A DNA stretch of 64,000 bases from Pelomonas candidula. GTDB lineage: Bacteria > Pseudomonadota > Gammaproteobacteria > Burkholderiales > Burkholderiaceae_C. This document shows, one piece after another, positions 26,213 to 34,796 of the stretch (its first letter is position 1; each line of letters starts with the position of its first letter). The DNA lies in assembly GCF_043555985.1 (NCBI RefSeq), contig NZ_JBIGIC010000020.1, forward strand, positions 14,483-78,482, given 5' to 3'. The translations under genes and the position numbers were made by a program. Under the pieces are notes generated by a model. That model worked only from the letters and a program-made list of their open reading frames with translations. It searched no databases and was not told the origin of the DNA.

Positions 26213-27171
26213 AACCCGGACTCGATTGGCACCAGCCCCACCCCTCGGCGGAGAGCGAACAGTTCGCGGCCGACCTGCACGCGGCGCTGAGCAGCGCGCC
26301 CAAGGCCATCTCGCCCAAGTACTTCTACGACGAGGCGGGATCGAAGCTCTTCGAGCAGATCTGCGAGCTGCCCGAGTACTACCCGACGCGCACCGAGCTC
26401 GCGCTGTTGCAGACGCATGCTGCCGACATGGTCCGGCACTTCGGCCCGCAGGTGCAGCTTGTCGAATACGGCGCCGGCGCGCTGCGCAAGGTGCGGCTGC
26501 TGCTAGACGCCATGCCGCGCGACGGCGTGCAGTTCGTGCCGGTGGACATCTCCGGCCCGCACCTGCTGGCCGCCTGCGACGGCCTCGCGGGCGACTACCC
26601 GGGCCTGGCCATCCAGCCGCTGGTGGCCGACTTCACGCGCCCGCACACGCTGCCGCTCTGCGCGGAAGGCACGCGCCGTGTCGGCTTCTTCCCAGGCTCC
26701 AGCATCGGCAACTTCACACCAGCCGAGGCCGATGCCTTCCTGCGGCTGGCGGCTGGAGAGCTGGCCGGCGGCGGGCTGTTGATCGGCATCGACGTCGTGA
26801 AGGATCACGACGTGCTGCACGCCGCCTACAACGACGCGGCAGGCGTGACGGCGGCGTTCAACCTGAACGTGCTGCGCCGCGCGCAGTGCGAACTGGGCGC
26901 GGAATTCCCGAGCGACGGCTTCGAGCACCTGGCCTTCTACAACCCGGCCTACCAACGCATCGAGATGCACCTGCGCGCGACACGGCCGCTGGAGCTCCGA
27001 CTGGGCGACGAGGTCTATCTTTTCAACGAGGGCGAGACGCTGCACACGGAGCACTCGCATAAGTACACGGTGGCGGGCTTCCAGGCGCTGGCGCAGCGCG
27101 CGGGGTTCACGCCGGGCAAGGTGTGGGCAGACAAGAACGGGTGGTTTGCGGTGTTGTGGCTGGAAGCGTAG
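26209..27171 (+). CDS. egtD: L-histidine N(alpha)-methyltransferase EgtD
   Basis: 320 residues. It trimethylates the amino group of histidine with SAM to make hercynine, the substrate of EgtB. Landmarks: SPKYFYDEAGSKLFEQICELPEYYPTRTE at the start, the SAM site LVEYGAGALRKVRLLLDA, FFPGSSIGNFTPAEA, and the histidine-binding end GETLHTEHSHKYTVAGF. The start ATG overlaps the egtB stop (ATGA). Together egtBD suffice for ergothioneine, an antioxidant thione, if a general C-S lyase completes the last step. Confidence 0.95.
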   Translation: MKPGLDWHQPHPSAESEQFAADLHAALSSAPKAISPKYFYDEAGSKLFEQICELPEYYPTRTELALLQTHAADMVRHFGPQVQLVEYGAGALRKVRLLLDAMPRDGVQFVPVDISGPHLLAACDGLAGDYPGLAIQPLVADFTRPHTLPLCAEGTRRVGFFPGSSIGNFTPAEADAFLRLAAGELAGGGLLIGIDVVKDHDVLHAAYNDAAGVTAAFNLNVLRRAQCELGAEFPSDGFEHLAFYNPAYQRIEMHLRATRPLELRLGDEVYLFNEGETLHTEHSHKYTVAGFQALAQRAGFTPGKVWADKNGWFAVLWLEA

Positions 27172-27178
27172 TGCGAGC

Positions 27179-27209
27179 AGTAGCGATGGCGCCGGGCGCC
27201 ATCGCTACT
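27179..27209. terminator. Bidirectional hairpin between egtD and the convergent membrane gene
   Basis: Exact 15-base arms (AGTAGCGATGGCGCC and its complement) with one central base form a 31-base palindrome. It starts 8 bases after the egtD stop and covers the stop codon of the convergent gene at 27205. There is no strong T-run on either side, so termination strength is uncertain. Confidence 0.6.
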
Positions 27210-27588
27210 TGCGCGGCACATAGCCGCCAGGCATCAACAGCATGCAAAGCACAACAAGAACGCTGACCGGAAACAGGAACAGCAATACCGTGATCCAGCG
27301 ACGCACGGAACCGTAAAAACCGATGTCGCTCAATCGAGGAAGTGCCGCACGCTTCACGAAGACGTATGCGTTGACGACCGCAAGAGTGATCAGCCACAAG
27401 CCACCTATCACCTCAGCGATGAAGAATAGCCAGATCGGCCAATGGCCAGACACCGCCTTGACGGCGAGAAGGGCAAGGGCAGCTCTGGCGCCGGTCGATA
27501 GCGCGAAGCCGATGGCGAGGAAGACGACCAGCCTGATTTCGAACGAGACGCGGTCGAGCGTCTGGTCTGGTTCTTCAAGAGCGTGCAT
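27205..27588 (-). CDS. Small membrane protein of unknown function
   Basis: 127 residues with three clear hydrophobic helices (about 22-44, 50-75 and 98-118) separated by short basic loops and a charged N terminus. No family recognised. Base composition is visibly less G+C-rich than the neighbours, with more A- and T-ending codons, which may mean recent acquisition. It sits alone between egtD and the urea transporter operon; its own stop codon is within the terminator-like palindrome. Coding status is likely because of the consistent helix pattern, but not proven. Confidence 0.6.
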   Translation of the reverse strand: MHALEEPDQTLDRVSFEIRLVVFLAIGFALSTGARAALALLAVKAVSGHWPIWLFFIAEVIGGLWLITLAVVNAYVFVKRAALPRLSDIGFYGSVRRWITVLLFLFPVSVLVVLCMLLMPGGYVPRK

Positions 27589-27647
27589 CGACGAATTGTC
27601 CTTGGCTCGCCCTCCGCTTCACCGTACCGGTCGATCCATCACATTCC

Positions 27648-28352
27648 TCAAATCGCCAGCCGCTCCCTCACCCCATCCGCCTTCATGTTCACGCCCCGCC
27701 CACGCATGACGATCTCGCCACGCTGCATCAGCAGGTACTGATCCGCCAGTTCCTCGGCAAAGTCGTAGAACTGCTCGACCAGCACCACCGACAGCCCCTT
27801 GTCGTGGGCCAGGTGCTTGATGACGCGGCCGATGTCCTGGATCACGTTGGGCTGGATGCCTTCGGTCGGTTCGTCCAGCAGCAGCACCTTCGGCCCCGGG
27901 GCCAATGCGCGGGCGATGGCGAGTTGCTGTTGCTGGCCGCCGGACAGGTCACCGCCGCGGCGGCCACGCATCTTGTCGAGCACCGGGAAGAGCTCGAACA
28001 GCTCCTTGGGCAGCGGCGTGCCGGCGGGCTGGCTGGCCAGGCCCATCTGCAGGTTCTCCATGACCGTCAGGCGCCCGAAGATCTCGCGGCCCTGCGGCAC
28101 GTAGCCGAGGCCGGCGCGCACGCGCTGGTGGGTACGCAGCTTGTCGATGGTCTCGCCGGCCAGCGTGATGCTGCCCGACGTGATGGGCACGACGCCCATC
28201 AGGCTCTTCAGCAGCGTCGTCTTGCCGACACCGTTGCGGCCCAGCACGACGGTGATCTCGCCCGGCTTCAGGTCGAAGCTCAGGCCGCGCAGGATGTTGG
28301 AGCCACCGTAGTGTTGATGCAGCGACTCGACGCGAAGAATGTCATCGGCCAA
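27648..28352 (-). CDS. urtE: Urea ABC transporter ATP-binding subunit UrtE
   Basis: 234 residues, LivF-like ATPase. Walker A GRNGVGKTT, signature LSGGQQQQLAIARALA, Walker B KVLLLDEPTEGIQPNVIQDI and the switch His region VVLVEQFYDFA are intact. GIQPNVIQDIGRVI and the QFYDFA wording distinguish UrtE from amino-acid LivF. It is last in the urtABCDE operon and overlaps urtD by 11 bases. With UrtD it powers the UrtBC channel. No urease gene lies downstream in the window. Confidence 0.93.
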   Translation of the reverse strand: MADDILRVESLHQHYGGSNILRGLSFDLKPGEITVVLGRNGVGKTTLLKSLMGVVPITSGSITLAGETIDKLRTHQRVRAGLGYVPQGREIFGRLTVMENLQMGLASQPAGTPLPKELFELFPVLDKMRGRRGGDLSGGQQQQLAIARALAPGPKVLLLDEPTEGIQPNVIQDIGRVIKHLAHDKGLSVVLVEQFYDFAEELADQYLLMQRGEIVMRGRGVNMKADGVRERLAI

Positions 28353-29175
28353 GGTACACCTCGATCACTTTTTCATCCGATTGAACGGCCGCCATCGTGC
28401 CCTCGGCCAGCGTCTTGCCTTCGTGCAAAACCGTGACCGTGCGATGCGCGCTGGCCAGCGCGCCGACGAAGTTCATGTCGTGCTCGACGACGACGAGGCT
28501 GTGCTTGCCTTCCAGGCTCAGGAACAGCTCGGCCGTGCGCTCGGTCTCCTCGTCGGTCATGCCGGCGACGGGCTCGTCCAGCAGCAGCAGCTTCGGGTCC
28601 TGGGCCAGCAGCATGCCGATCTCCAGCCACTGCTTCTGGCCATGGCTCAGCAGGCCGGCCACGCGCTCGCGCTCGTCGGCCAGGTGCACGGTATTGAGCA
28701 GCTCACCCAGCCGATCGCGTTGTTCGCCACTCAGCTTCGCGCGCATCGCAAAGCGGGCGCGGCGGTCGCCGGCCAGCGCCAGCTCCAGGTTCTCGGCCAC
28801 CGTCAGCGCCTCGAAGACCGTGGGCTTCTGGAACTTGCGGCCGATGCCCGCGCGGGCGATCTGCTGCTCGTTCATCGTGCGCAGGTCGAGGTTGCTGCCG
28901 AAGAAGACGCGGCCGCTGTCGGGCTTGGTCTTGCCGGTGATGCAGTCCATCGTCGTCGTCTTGCCGGCGCCGTTGGGGCCGATGACGCAGCGCAGCTCGC
29001 CCACGCCGACGGTGAAGCTCAGCCCCCCCAGCGCCTGGAAGCCGTCGAACGCGACCTTGAGGTCTTCAACGTAGAGGGCCACGCCCTGGTTGAAGACGGG
29101 GCCGTTGTCGGTGACGACGCGGGTCAGCGAGCGGGCATGCGCCTCGGCGCCGGCTTCGAGAAGTTCGGGTGTCAT
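28342..29175 (-). CDS. urtD: Urea ABC transporter ATP-binding subunit UrtD
   Basis: 277 residues, LivG-like. Walker A GPNGAGKTTTMDCITGKTKPDSG, signature LLSHGQKQWLEIGMLLAQ (SHGQ instead of SGGQ, the UrtD form), Walker B KLLLLDEPVAGMTDEETERTAELF, and VVVEHDMNFV. The N-terminal 35 residues before the ATPase core are longer than in LivG, also usual for UrtD. The ATG at 29175 overlaps the urtC stop (ATGA). Cytoplasmic, pairs with UrtE. Confidence 0.94.
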   Translation of the reverse strand: MTPELLEAGAEAHARSLTRVVTDNGPVFNQGVALYVEDLKVAFDGFQALGGLSFTVGVGELRCVIGPNGAGKTTTMDCITGKTKPDSGRVFFGSNLDLRTMNEQQIARAGIGRKFQKPTVFEALTVAENLELALAGDRRARFAMRAKLSGEQRDRLGELLNTVHLADERERVAGLLSHGQKQWLEIGMLLAQDPKLLLLDEPVAGMTDEETERTAELFLSLEGKHSLVVVEHDMNFVGALASAHRTVTVLHEGKTLAEGTMAAVQSDEKVIEVYLGR

Positions 29176-30218
29176 TTCTTGAACCTCCGGGCCAAGCCCA
29201 TCAGGCCTTGCGGCAGGAACAGCGTCACCGCGATGAACAGCCCGCCCAGCACGTAGAGCCAGCCCTCGGGCCACACGGCCGTGAAGACGGATTTGGTGCC
29301 GTTGACGAAGAACGCACCGAGCACCGGCCCGATCAGCGTGCCACGGCCGCCCACGGCTGCCCAGATCGCCATCTCGATGCTGGCCGCCGGGCTCATCTCG
29401 CCCGGGTTGATGATGCCCACCTGCGGCACGTAGAGCATGCCGGCCAGCGCGCACATGACCGCGGAGATGACGTAGGCGCTGAGCTTGAAGGCGACCGGGT
29501 CGTAGCCCAGGAAGCGCACGCGGCCCTCGGCGTCGCGGATGGCCTGCAGGACGCGGCCCCAGCGGCTTTGCGTGAGCCAGCGGGCGACGAGATAGCAGCC
29601 GATCAGCGCGACGCCGCTGGCGATGCACAGGCCCACCTTCATGCCCGGCGACGTGATGGCCAGACCGGCGATGCGCTTGAAGTCGGTGAAGCCGTTGTTG
29701 CCGCCGAAGCCGGTCTCGTTGCGGAAGAACAGCAGCATGGCCGCCACCGTCACGGCCTGCGTGATGATGGAGAAGTACACGCCCTGAATGCGCGAGCGGA
29801 AGGCGAAGTAGCCGAACACGGCGGCCAGCAGGCCCGGTACGGCCAGCGCCAGGAAGATCTGGCCCAGCAGCGAGTCGCTCAGCGCCCAGTGCCAGGGCAG
29901 CTCCTTCCAGTTCAGGAAGACCATGAAGTCCGGCAGGTCCGACTGGTACTGGCCGTCGCGGCCGATCTGGCGCATCAGGTACATGCCCATGCCATAGCCG
30001 CCGAGGGCAAAGAACAGCCCATGGCCCAGCGACAGGATGCCGCCGAAACCCCAGATCAGGTCCAGCGCCAGCGCGCAGATGGCAAAGCAGAGGAACTTGC
30101 CGAGCAGGCCGACATAGAACTCGCTGAGGTGCAGCGGGTGCCCCGGCGGGAAGGCGAGGTGCAGCAGCGGCGCGAGCAGCACGACCGCGGCCAGGGCGAT
30201 CAACAGAGGCTTCTTCAT
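29172..30218 (-). CDS. urtC: Urea ABC transporter permease UrtC
   Basis: 348 residues, LivM-type permease with about nine membrane helices. Diagnostic stretches are CALALDLIWGFGGILSLGHGLFFALGGYGMGMYLM and the GRVLQAIRDAEGRVRFLGYDP permease loop; the urea-specific region YQSDLPDFMVFLNWKELPW follows helix three. Start at ATG 30218 overlaps the urtB stop. The frame continues upstream inside urtB but has no homology there. Works with UrtB in the inner membrane. Confidence 0.94.
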   Translation of the reverse strand: MKKPLLIALAAVVLLAPLLHLAFPPGHPLHLSEFYVGLLGKFLCFAICALALDLIWGFGGILSLGHGLFFALGGYGMGMYLMRQIGRDGQYQSDLPDFMVFLNWKELPWHWALSDSLLGQIFLALAVPGLLAAVFGYFAFRSRIQGVYFSIITQAVTVAAMLLFFRNETGFGGNNGFTDFKRIAGLAITSPGMKVGLCIASGVALIGCYLVARWLTQSRWGRVLQAIRDAEGRVRFLGYDPVAFKLSAYVISAVMCALAGMLYVPQVGIINPGEMSPAASIEMAIWAAVGGRGTLIGPVLGAFFVNGTKSVFTAVWPEGWLYVLGGLFIAVTLFLPQGLMGLARRFKK

Positions 30219-31756
30219 TCGACGGACCTGCCCTTCAGTGCGAACAGGCCTTGCGGCTTCTTCTGGATGACGAGCACGAGCAACAGCAGCAGCGCGATCT
30301 TGGCGAGCACGGCACCCTGCCAGCCTTCCAGCAGCTTGGCGAGCACACCCAGGCCGAGGCCCGCGTAGACGGTACCGGCCAACTGGCCGACGCCGCCCAG
30401 CACGACCACCATGAAGGCGTCGACGATGTAGCTCTGGCCCAAGTCGGGGCCGACGTTGCCGATCTGGCTCAGCGCGCAGCCGGCGAGGCCCGCGATGCCC
30501 GAGCCGAGCGCGAAGGCCATCGTGTCGACCTTGGCCGTGTTGACGCCCACGCAGGCCGCCATGCGGCGGTTCTGCGTGACGCCGCGCACCATCAGGCCCA
30601 GGCGCGTCTTGGCCAGCAGCAACGCCATGCCGACGAGCACCAGCGCGGCGAAGGCGAGGATGGCGAGGCGGTTGTAGGGCAGCGTCAGGTTGGGCAGCAG
30701 CGCCCAGCCGCCGGACAGCCAGGCGGGGTTCTCGACAGCCACGTTCTGCGCGCCGAACAGGCTGCGCACGGCCTGCATCAGCACCAGCGAGATGCCCCAG
30801 GTGGCCAGCAGCGTTTCCAGCGGCCGGCCGTAGAGCCAGCGGATCACGGTGCGCTCCATCGCCGCACCGACCAGCGCGGCGGCCAGGAAGCTGGCCGGCA
30901 GCGCCAGCCACAGGTAGTAGTCGAAAGCGACGGGCGCCCAGGCGCGGAAGGCCTGCTGCACGCTGTAGGTCGCGTAGGCGCCCACCATCAGCAGCTCGCC
31001 ATGGGCCATGTTGATGACGCCCATCAGGCCGTAGGTGATGGCCAGGCCCAGCGCGACGAGCAGCAGCACCGAACCCAAGCTCAGGCCGGAGAACAGCAAC
31101 TGCGCGCGCTCGCCCCAGGCCAGGCGGCCACCGATGTCATCGACCGCCTTCTGCATCGCGGCCTTGGCGGCGGGGTCGGTCTCGGCGCCGAGCTTGTCGA
31201 GCAGCAGCGCGCGCGTCCCTGGGTCGGCGCTGCCGGCCAGCGCCGTTGCGGCGGCCTTGCGCTGCGCGGCGTCGGTGGACGACAGCTTGGCGCCGGCCAC
31301 CAGCGAATTCAGTTGCGCGCGCAGGCCGGCATCGGTCTCGGCGGCCAACGCCTTCTCGAACAGCGGGAGCTTGGACTCGTCCGCGTCGTCACGCAGCGTG
31401 GCGAGTGCCTTGGCTCGCGCATCGCGGTCGGGGGACAGCAGGTCCAGCCCGGCCAGCGCGGCGTCGATCTCGCGACGCATGCGGTTGTTGAGCATGGGCT
31501 CTTCGGCATCGGCGGGCGGCATGGCGCCGTCGGCGATGACGAGGGCCTGCCCGCCCTTCAGCCGCACGCGACCGTCCTGCAGCGCACGAAGGAAAGGGCC
31601 GAGCGACGCATCGCCCGTGGCCAGCGCCTGCTGCAGCGCGGCGACACGGTCATCGCCGTCACCCGCCGCGATGCGCGACGCCAGCTCGGGCGGCAGCGCC
31701 CAGGCCGAGCAGCCGAGCACCGCCAGCAGCCATCCAAGAAGAAGTCGTTTGATCAT
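30215..31756 (-). CDS. urtB: Urea ABC transporter permease UrtB with periplasmic N-terminal domain
   Basis: 513 residues, longer than LivH because UrtB proteins of this group carry an extra exported N-terminal region of about 215 residues after a signal sequence (MIKRLLLGWLLAVLGCSAWA). The region is Ala/Asp/Lys-rich and helical. The LivH-type permease follows: LGLAITYGLMGVINMAHGELLMVGAYATY, LATWGISLVLMQAVRSLFGAQN and GLMVRGVTQNRRMAACVGVNT. A 131-base gap with a GC-rich stem-loop separates it from urtA, suggesting stepwise expression of receptor and membrane parts. Confidence 0.94.
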   Translation of the reverse strand: MIKRLLLGWLLAVLGCSAWALPPELASRIAAGDGDDRVAALQQALATGDASLGPFLRALQDGRVRLKGGQALVIADGAMPPADAEEPMLNNRMRREIDAALAGLDLLSPDRDARAKALATLRDDADESKLPLFEKALAAETDAGLRAQLNSLVAGAKLSSTDAAQRKAAATALAGSADPGTRALLLDKLGAETDPAAKAAMQKAVDDIGGRLAWGERAQLLFSGLSLGSVLLLVALGLAITYGLMGVINMAHGELLMVGAYATYSVQQAFRAWAPVAFDYYLWLALPASFLAAALVGAAMERTVIRWLYGRPLETLLATWGISLVLMQAVRSLFGAQNVAVENPAWLSGGWALLPNLTLPYNRLAILAFAALVLVGMALLLAKTRLGLMVRGVTQNRRMAACVGVNTAKVDTMAFALGSGIAGLAGCALSQIGNVGPDLGQSYIVDAFMVVVLGGVGQLAGTVYAGLGLGVLAKLLEGWQGAVLAKIALLLLLVLVIQKKPQGLFALKGRSVE

Positions 31757-31810
31757 GAAGATCCAAGCGAACGAAACCGGCGACGCGCTCGGGGCGCGCC
31801 ATTGCAGTGG

Positions 31811-31845
31811 CTGCCGTGGGCCCGGCCGGGCCGGGCCACGGGCAG
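31811..31845 (-). terminator. GC-rich stem-loop between urtA and urtB
   Basis: Arms of 17 bases on either side of 31828 pair imperfectly (two offset bases) to give a long GC hairpin, 43 bases after the urtA stop. There is no T-run. Such structures after a binding-protein gene typically stabilise that message and limit read-through to the permease genes. Confidence 0.5.
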
Positions 31846-31887
31846 CATTCCGTCAGGCCGCAGCGCGGGGCTGCGGCACCGGCGGCC

Positions 31888-33138
31888 TTACTTCGTGGGC
31901 TCGTCCTTCTTGCCCTTGTTCTCGGGGATGTAGGGGCTCCACGGCTGGGCCTTGACCGGGCCGGGCGTCTTCCACACCACGTTGAACTGGCCGTCCGCCT
32001 TCACTTCGCCGATGAAGACCGACTTGTGCAGGTGGTGGTTCTTCGGGTCCATCATGGACGTGATGCCCGACGGTGCCGTGAAGGTCTGGCCCGCCATCGC
32101 GGCGATGACCTTGTCGGTGTCGGTGCTGCCGGCCTTCTTGACGGCCTGCGCCCACATGTTGATGCCGATGTAGGTGGCTTCCATCGGGTCGTTGGTCAGC
32201 GGCTTGTCCTTGTGGCCGGCGATGCCCTTGGCCTTGGCGTAGTCGCTCCACTTCTTGATGAAGGCATCGTTGGTGGGGTTCTTGATCGACATGAAGTAGT
32301 TCCACGCCGCCAGATGGCCCACCAGCGGCTTGGCGTCCACGCCGCGCAGCTCTTCCTCACCCACGGAGAAGGCCACCACCGGCACGTCCGTCGCCTTCAG
32401 GCCCTGGTTGCCCAGTTCCTTGTAGAACGGCACGTTGGAGTCGCCGTTGATCGTCGACACGACGGCGGTCTTCTTGCCCTCGGACGAGAACTTCTTGATC
32501 TTGGCGATGATGGACTGATAGTCCGCATGGCCGAAGGGCGTGTAGTCCTCCATGATGTCCTCGTCCTTGATGCCCTTGCTGTGCAGGAAGGCGCGGAGGA
32601 TCTTGTTGGTCGTGCGCGGGTAGACGTAGTCGGTGCCCAGCAGCACGAAGCGCTTGGCGCCGCCGCCGTCCTTGCTCATCAGATATTCCACAGCAGGGAT
32701 GGCCTGCTGGTTGGGCGCGGCGCCCGTGTAGAACACGTTCTTGCTCAGTTCTTCACCCTCGTACTGCACGGGGTAGAACAGCAGCGAGTTGGTCTGCTCG
32801 AACACCGGCAGCACCGACTTGCGGCTGACGGATGTCCAGCAGCCGAACACGACGGCGACCTTGTCCTGCGAAATGAGCTGCTTGGCCTTCTCGGCGAACA
32901 GTGGCCAGTTGGAGGCGGGGTCCACCACCACCGGCTCCAGCTTCTTGCCGAGCAGGCCGCCCTTGGCGTTGATCTCGTCGATGGCCATCAGCACCGTGTC
33001 CTTGAGCACGGTCTCGGAGATGGCCATGGTGCCGGACAGCGAATGCAACACGCCCACCTTGATGGTGTCGGCGGCGAAGGCGGCGGGAGCGAACAGGCTG
33101 GCAGCGGCGGCCAGGGCGAGTACGGAACGGCGAAGCAT
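31888..33138 (-). CDS. urtA: Urea ABC transporter substrate-binding protein UrtA
   Basis: 416 residues, periplasmic. Signal peptide ends AAFAA (about residue 23); the mature part begins DTIKVGVLHSLSGTMAISETVLKDTVLMAIDEINAKGG, which is characteristic of UrtA/AmiC-type receptors, followed by FGCWTSVSRKSVLPVFEQ and LLFYPVQYEGEE, also specific to the urea-binding branch. GGAGG lies eight bases before the ATG. It is the first gene of urtABCDE and is preceded by a sigma-54 type promoter, so expression is expected under nitrogen limitation. Confidence 0.95.
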   Translation of the reverse strand: MLRRSVLALAAAASLFAPAAFAADTIKVGVLHSLSGTMAISETVLKDTVLMAIDEINAKGGLLGKKLEPVVVDPASNWPLFAEKAKQLISQDKVAVVFGCWTSVSRKSVLPVFEQTNSLLFYPVQYEGEELSKNVFYTGAAPNQQAIPAVEYLMSKDGGGAKRFVLLGTDYVYPRTTNKILRAFLHSKGIKDEDIMEDYTPFGHADYQSIIAKIKKFSSEGKKTAVVSTINGDSNVPFYKELGNQGLKATDVPVVAFSVGEEELRGVDAKPLVGHLAAWNYFMSIKNPTNDAFIKKWSDYAKAKGIAGHKDKPLTNDPMEATYIGINMWAQAVKKAGSTDTDKVIAAMAGQTFTAPSGITSMMDPKNHHLHKSVFIGEVKADGQFNVVWKTPGPVKAQPWSPYIPENKGKKDEPTK

Positions 33139-33193
33139 CGTTGAATCCTCCAGTTGGATGTCGAGGGGGTCGAGGTAGCCGAAGGGGCTATGC

Positions 33194-33207
33194 GCAAGCC
33201 CCGTGCC
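33194..33207 (-). promoter_or_regulatory. Sigma-54 (RpoN) -24/-12 promoter of the urt operon
   Basis: On the minus strand the sequence reads CTGGCACGGGGCTTGCGC, matching the RpoN consensus TGGCAC-N5-TTGC with the invariant GG and GC ten bases apart. The predicted start point, about 12 bases downstream, leaves a leader of roughly 45 bases before the urtA ATG. RpoN/NtrC control of urea uptake is well established in proteobacteria. Confidence 0.75.
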
Positions 33208-33280
33208 AGCTTGGCTCTGGCCCCCGCTTCCCGCAGTGCACCGTCGGGGCGCATGCCCGCCACCATGACAGCCCTGTCAA

Positions 33281-33295
33281 GGTGCAATTTGCACC
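33281..33295. promoter_or_regulatory. 15-base palindrome upstream of the urtA sigma-54 promoter
   Basis: GGTGCAA-T-TTGCACC is an exact inverted repeat about 75-90 bases upstream of the -24 element, where enhancer proteins bind. The half-sites resemble NtrC half-sites (TGCAC/GTGCA) but in the reverse order, so an NtrC site is possible but not canonical. The rest of the 359-base gap 33139-33497 shows only CTTACGTAAG at 33446-33455, a 10-base palindrome near the start of the rightward operon. Confidence 0.4.
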
Positions 33296-33497
33296 GTTTG
33301 TGTACCGCAGCACTCCGACATCGCACGAAAACGGGCTGGGGATGCCCCGCTTTGTGGCCGGCAAAGCCCCAATCGCCAGTCGCGGGCGGCATCCCGACAA
33401 TCGCGCCCCTCTGCGGCAGCCGGCAATGCCCGTGCGTCACACAACCTTACGTAAGTCGTACAAAACGCAAGACGGCCCCTGCCGGGCCGCCCCCAAG

Positions 33498-34796
33498 ATG
33501 CGCCGCATGCTGGCGTTGACCGTATTGCCCTGGTGCTGCGCGGCCCTGGCGGCCAGCGCGCCGCTGCCCGCGCCCCAGGAAGGCGCCGGCGAGCTGAACG
33601 TGCTGCACTGGTGGACGTCCGCCAGCGAGCGCGCCGCGGCCAACCACGTGGCCGCCCGCATGGCCGAGAACGGCCTGAAGTGGGTGGACGGCGCCGTGGC
33701 CGGCGGCGGCGGCGGGCCGGCCATCAAGGTGCTGAACGAGCGCATCCTGCGCCGCATGGCGCCCAAGGTGGCCCAGCTCAACGGCCAGTCCATGACGGAA
33801 TGGGCCGACATGGGCCTGCTGCTGGAGCTGGACGGCGTGGCGGCAAAACGCAACTGGTCCAAGGTCATGTTCCCGCAGGTGATGGCACAGGTCACCGTGC
33901 GCGGCCATGTCGTCGCCGCGCCGCTGGGCATCCAGCGCATCAACAACCTCTACCTGAACAAGCCGCTGTTCAAGCGCCTGGGCATCGACCTGCCCAACGA
34001 CTGGGACGGCATCGAGCGCGCCGCGGCCAAGCTGCGCGCGGCCGGCGTCACGCCCGTGGCCTTCAGCGACGAGCCCTGGCAGGTGGCGACCGTGTTCGAG
34101 GCCATGCTGCTCAGCGAGGCCGGCCCCGCGCTGTACCGGCGCATGCTGGAGCAGCGCGACCTCAATGCCTTCGACGACCCCGCGCTGGCACGCGCGCTTC
34201 AGCGCCTGCGCACCTGGCGCAACCTGGCCCAGCCCGTCGGCGCCGCGGCGGCTCCGGGCGAGCGGCCCTGGACGGACGTCGTCGCCGACTTCGCCAACGA
34301 GCGTGCCGGCATGCTCATCATGGGCGACTGGGCGCGCGGCGAACTGGGCGCGATGGGGTTGGAGGGCGAGCGCGACTTCAGCTGCAAGGCGGTGCCGGGC
34401 ACCGCCCAGGCGCATCTGTACAGCATCGACACGCTGGCCATGCTGGCGGGCAACGGCGGCTCCACCGCCGACCAGGAAAAGATGGCCGAGCTGCTCGGCA
34501 GCGCGACGCTGCAGCTGGGCTACAACCGCATCAAGGGCTCCATCCCCGTGCGCCGCGACGTGCCGGTGGACGAGCTGGACCCCTGCGCCCAGCAGTCCTT
34601 CCACCTCTTCGCCAACCCGAACACGCCGCGCGTCCCCAGCCTCGTGCACCGCATGGCCTTCGGCGAGGTCGGCAAGAACGCCATCATCGAAACCGTCCAC
34701 CGCTTCGCGCTGGACCCGACCCAGACGCCCGCCGCCGCCCAGCGCAAGCTGCAGGGCCTGCTGCGCGCGCTGGCACCGAAGAAGACCGCTCCATGA
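33498..34796 (+). CDS. Orphan ABC-type sugar-binding periplasmic protein, probable two-component sensor partner
   Basis: 432 residues. N-terminal signal peptide (MRRMLALTVLPWCCAALAASA) without a lipobox, then GELNVLHWWTSASERAAANHVAARM, the opening of family-1 extracellular solute-binding proteins for sugars; IMGDWARGELGAMG and GSIPVRRDVPVDELD are also typical. No permease or ATPase genes follow. Instead its stop overlaps (ATGA) a response regulator, followed by a histidine kinase. This arrangement suggests the protein binds a sugar in the periplasm and presents it to the kinase rather than to a transporter, though it could also serve a transporter encoded elsewhere. Confidence 0.8.
   Translation: MRRMLALTVLPWCCAALAASAPLPAPQEGAGELNVLHWWTSASERAAANHVAARMAENGLKWVDGAVAGGGGGPAIKVLNERILRRMAPKVAQLNGQSMTEWADMGLLLELDGVAAKRNWSKVMFPQVMAQVTVRGHVVAAPLGIQRINNLYLNKPLFKRLGIDLPNDWDGIERAAAKLRAAGVTPVAFSDEPWQVATVFEAMLLSEAGPALYRRMLEQRDLNAFDDPALARALQRLRTWRNLAQPVGAAAAPGERPWTDVVADFANERAGMLIMGDWARGELGAMGLEGERDFSCKAVPGTAQAHLYSIDTLAMLAGNGGSTADQEKMAELLGSATLQLGYNRIKGSIPVRRDVPVDELDPCAQQSFHLFANPNTPRVPSLVHRMAFGEVGKNAIIETVHRFALDPTQTPAAAQRKLQGLLRALAPKKTAP

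Noticed and set aside
33281..33295. Classical NtrC binding site
   Set aside because: The half-sites are arranged GGTGC...GCACC instead of GCAC...GTGC, so it is reported only as a palindrome with uncertain binder.
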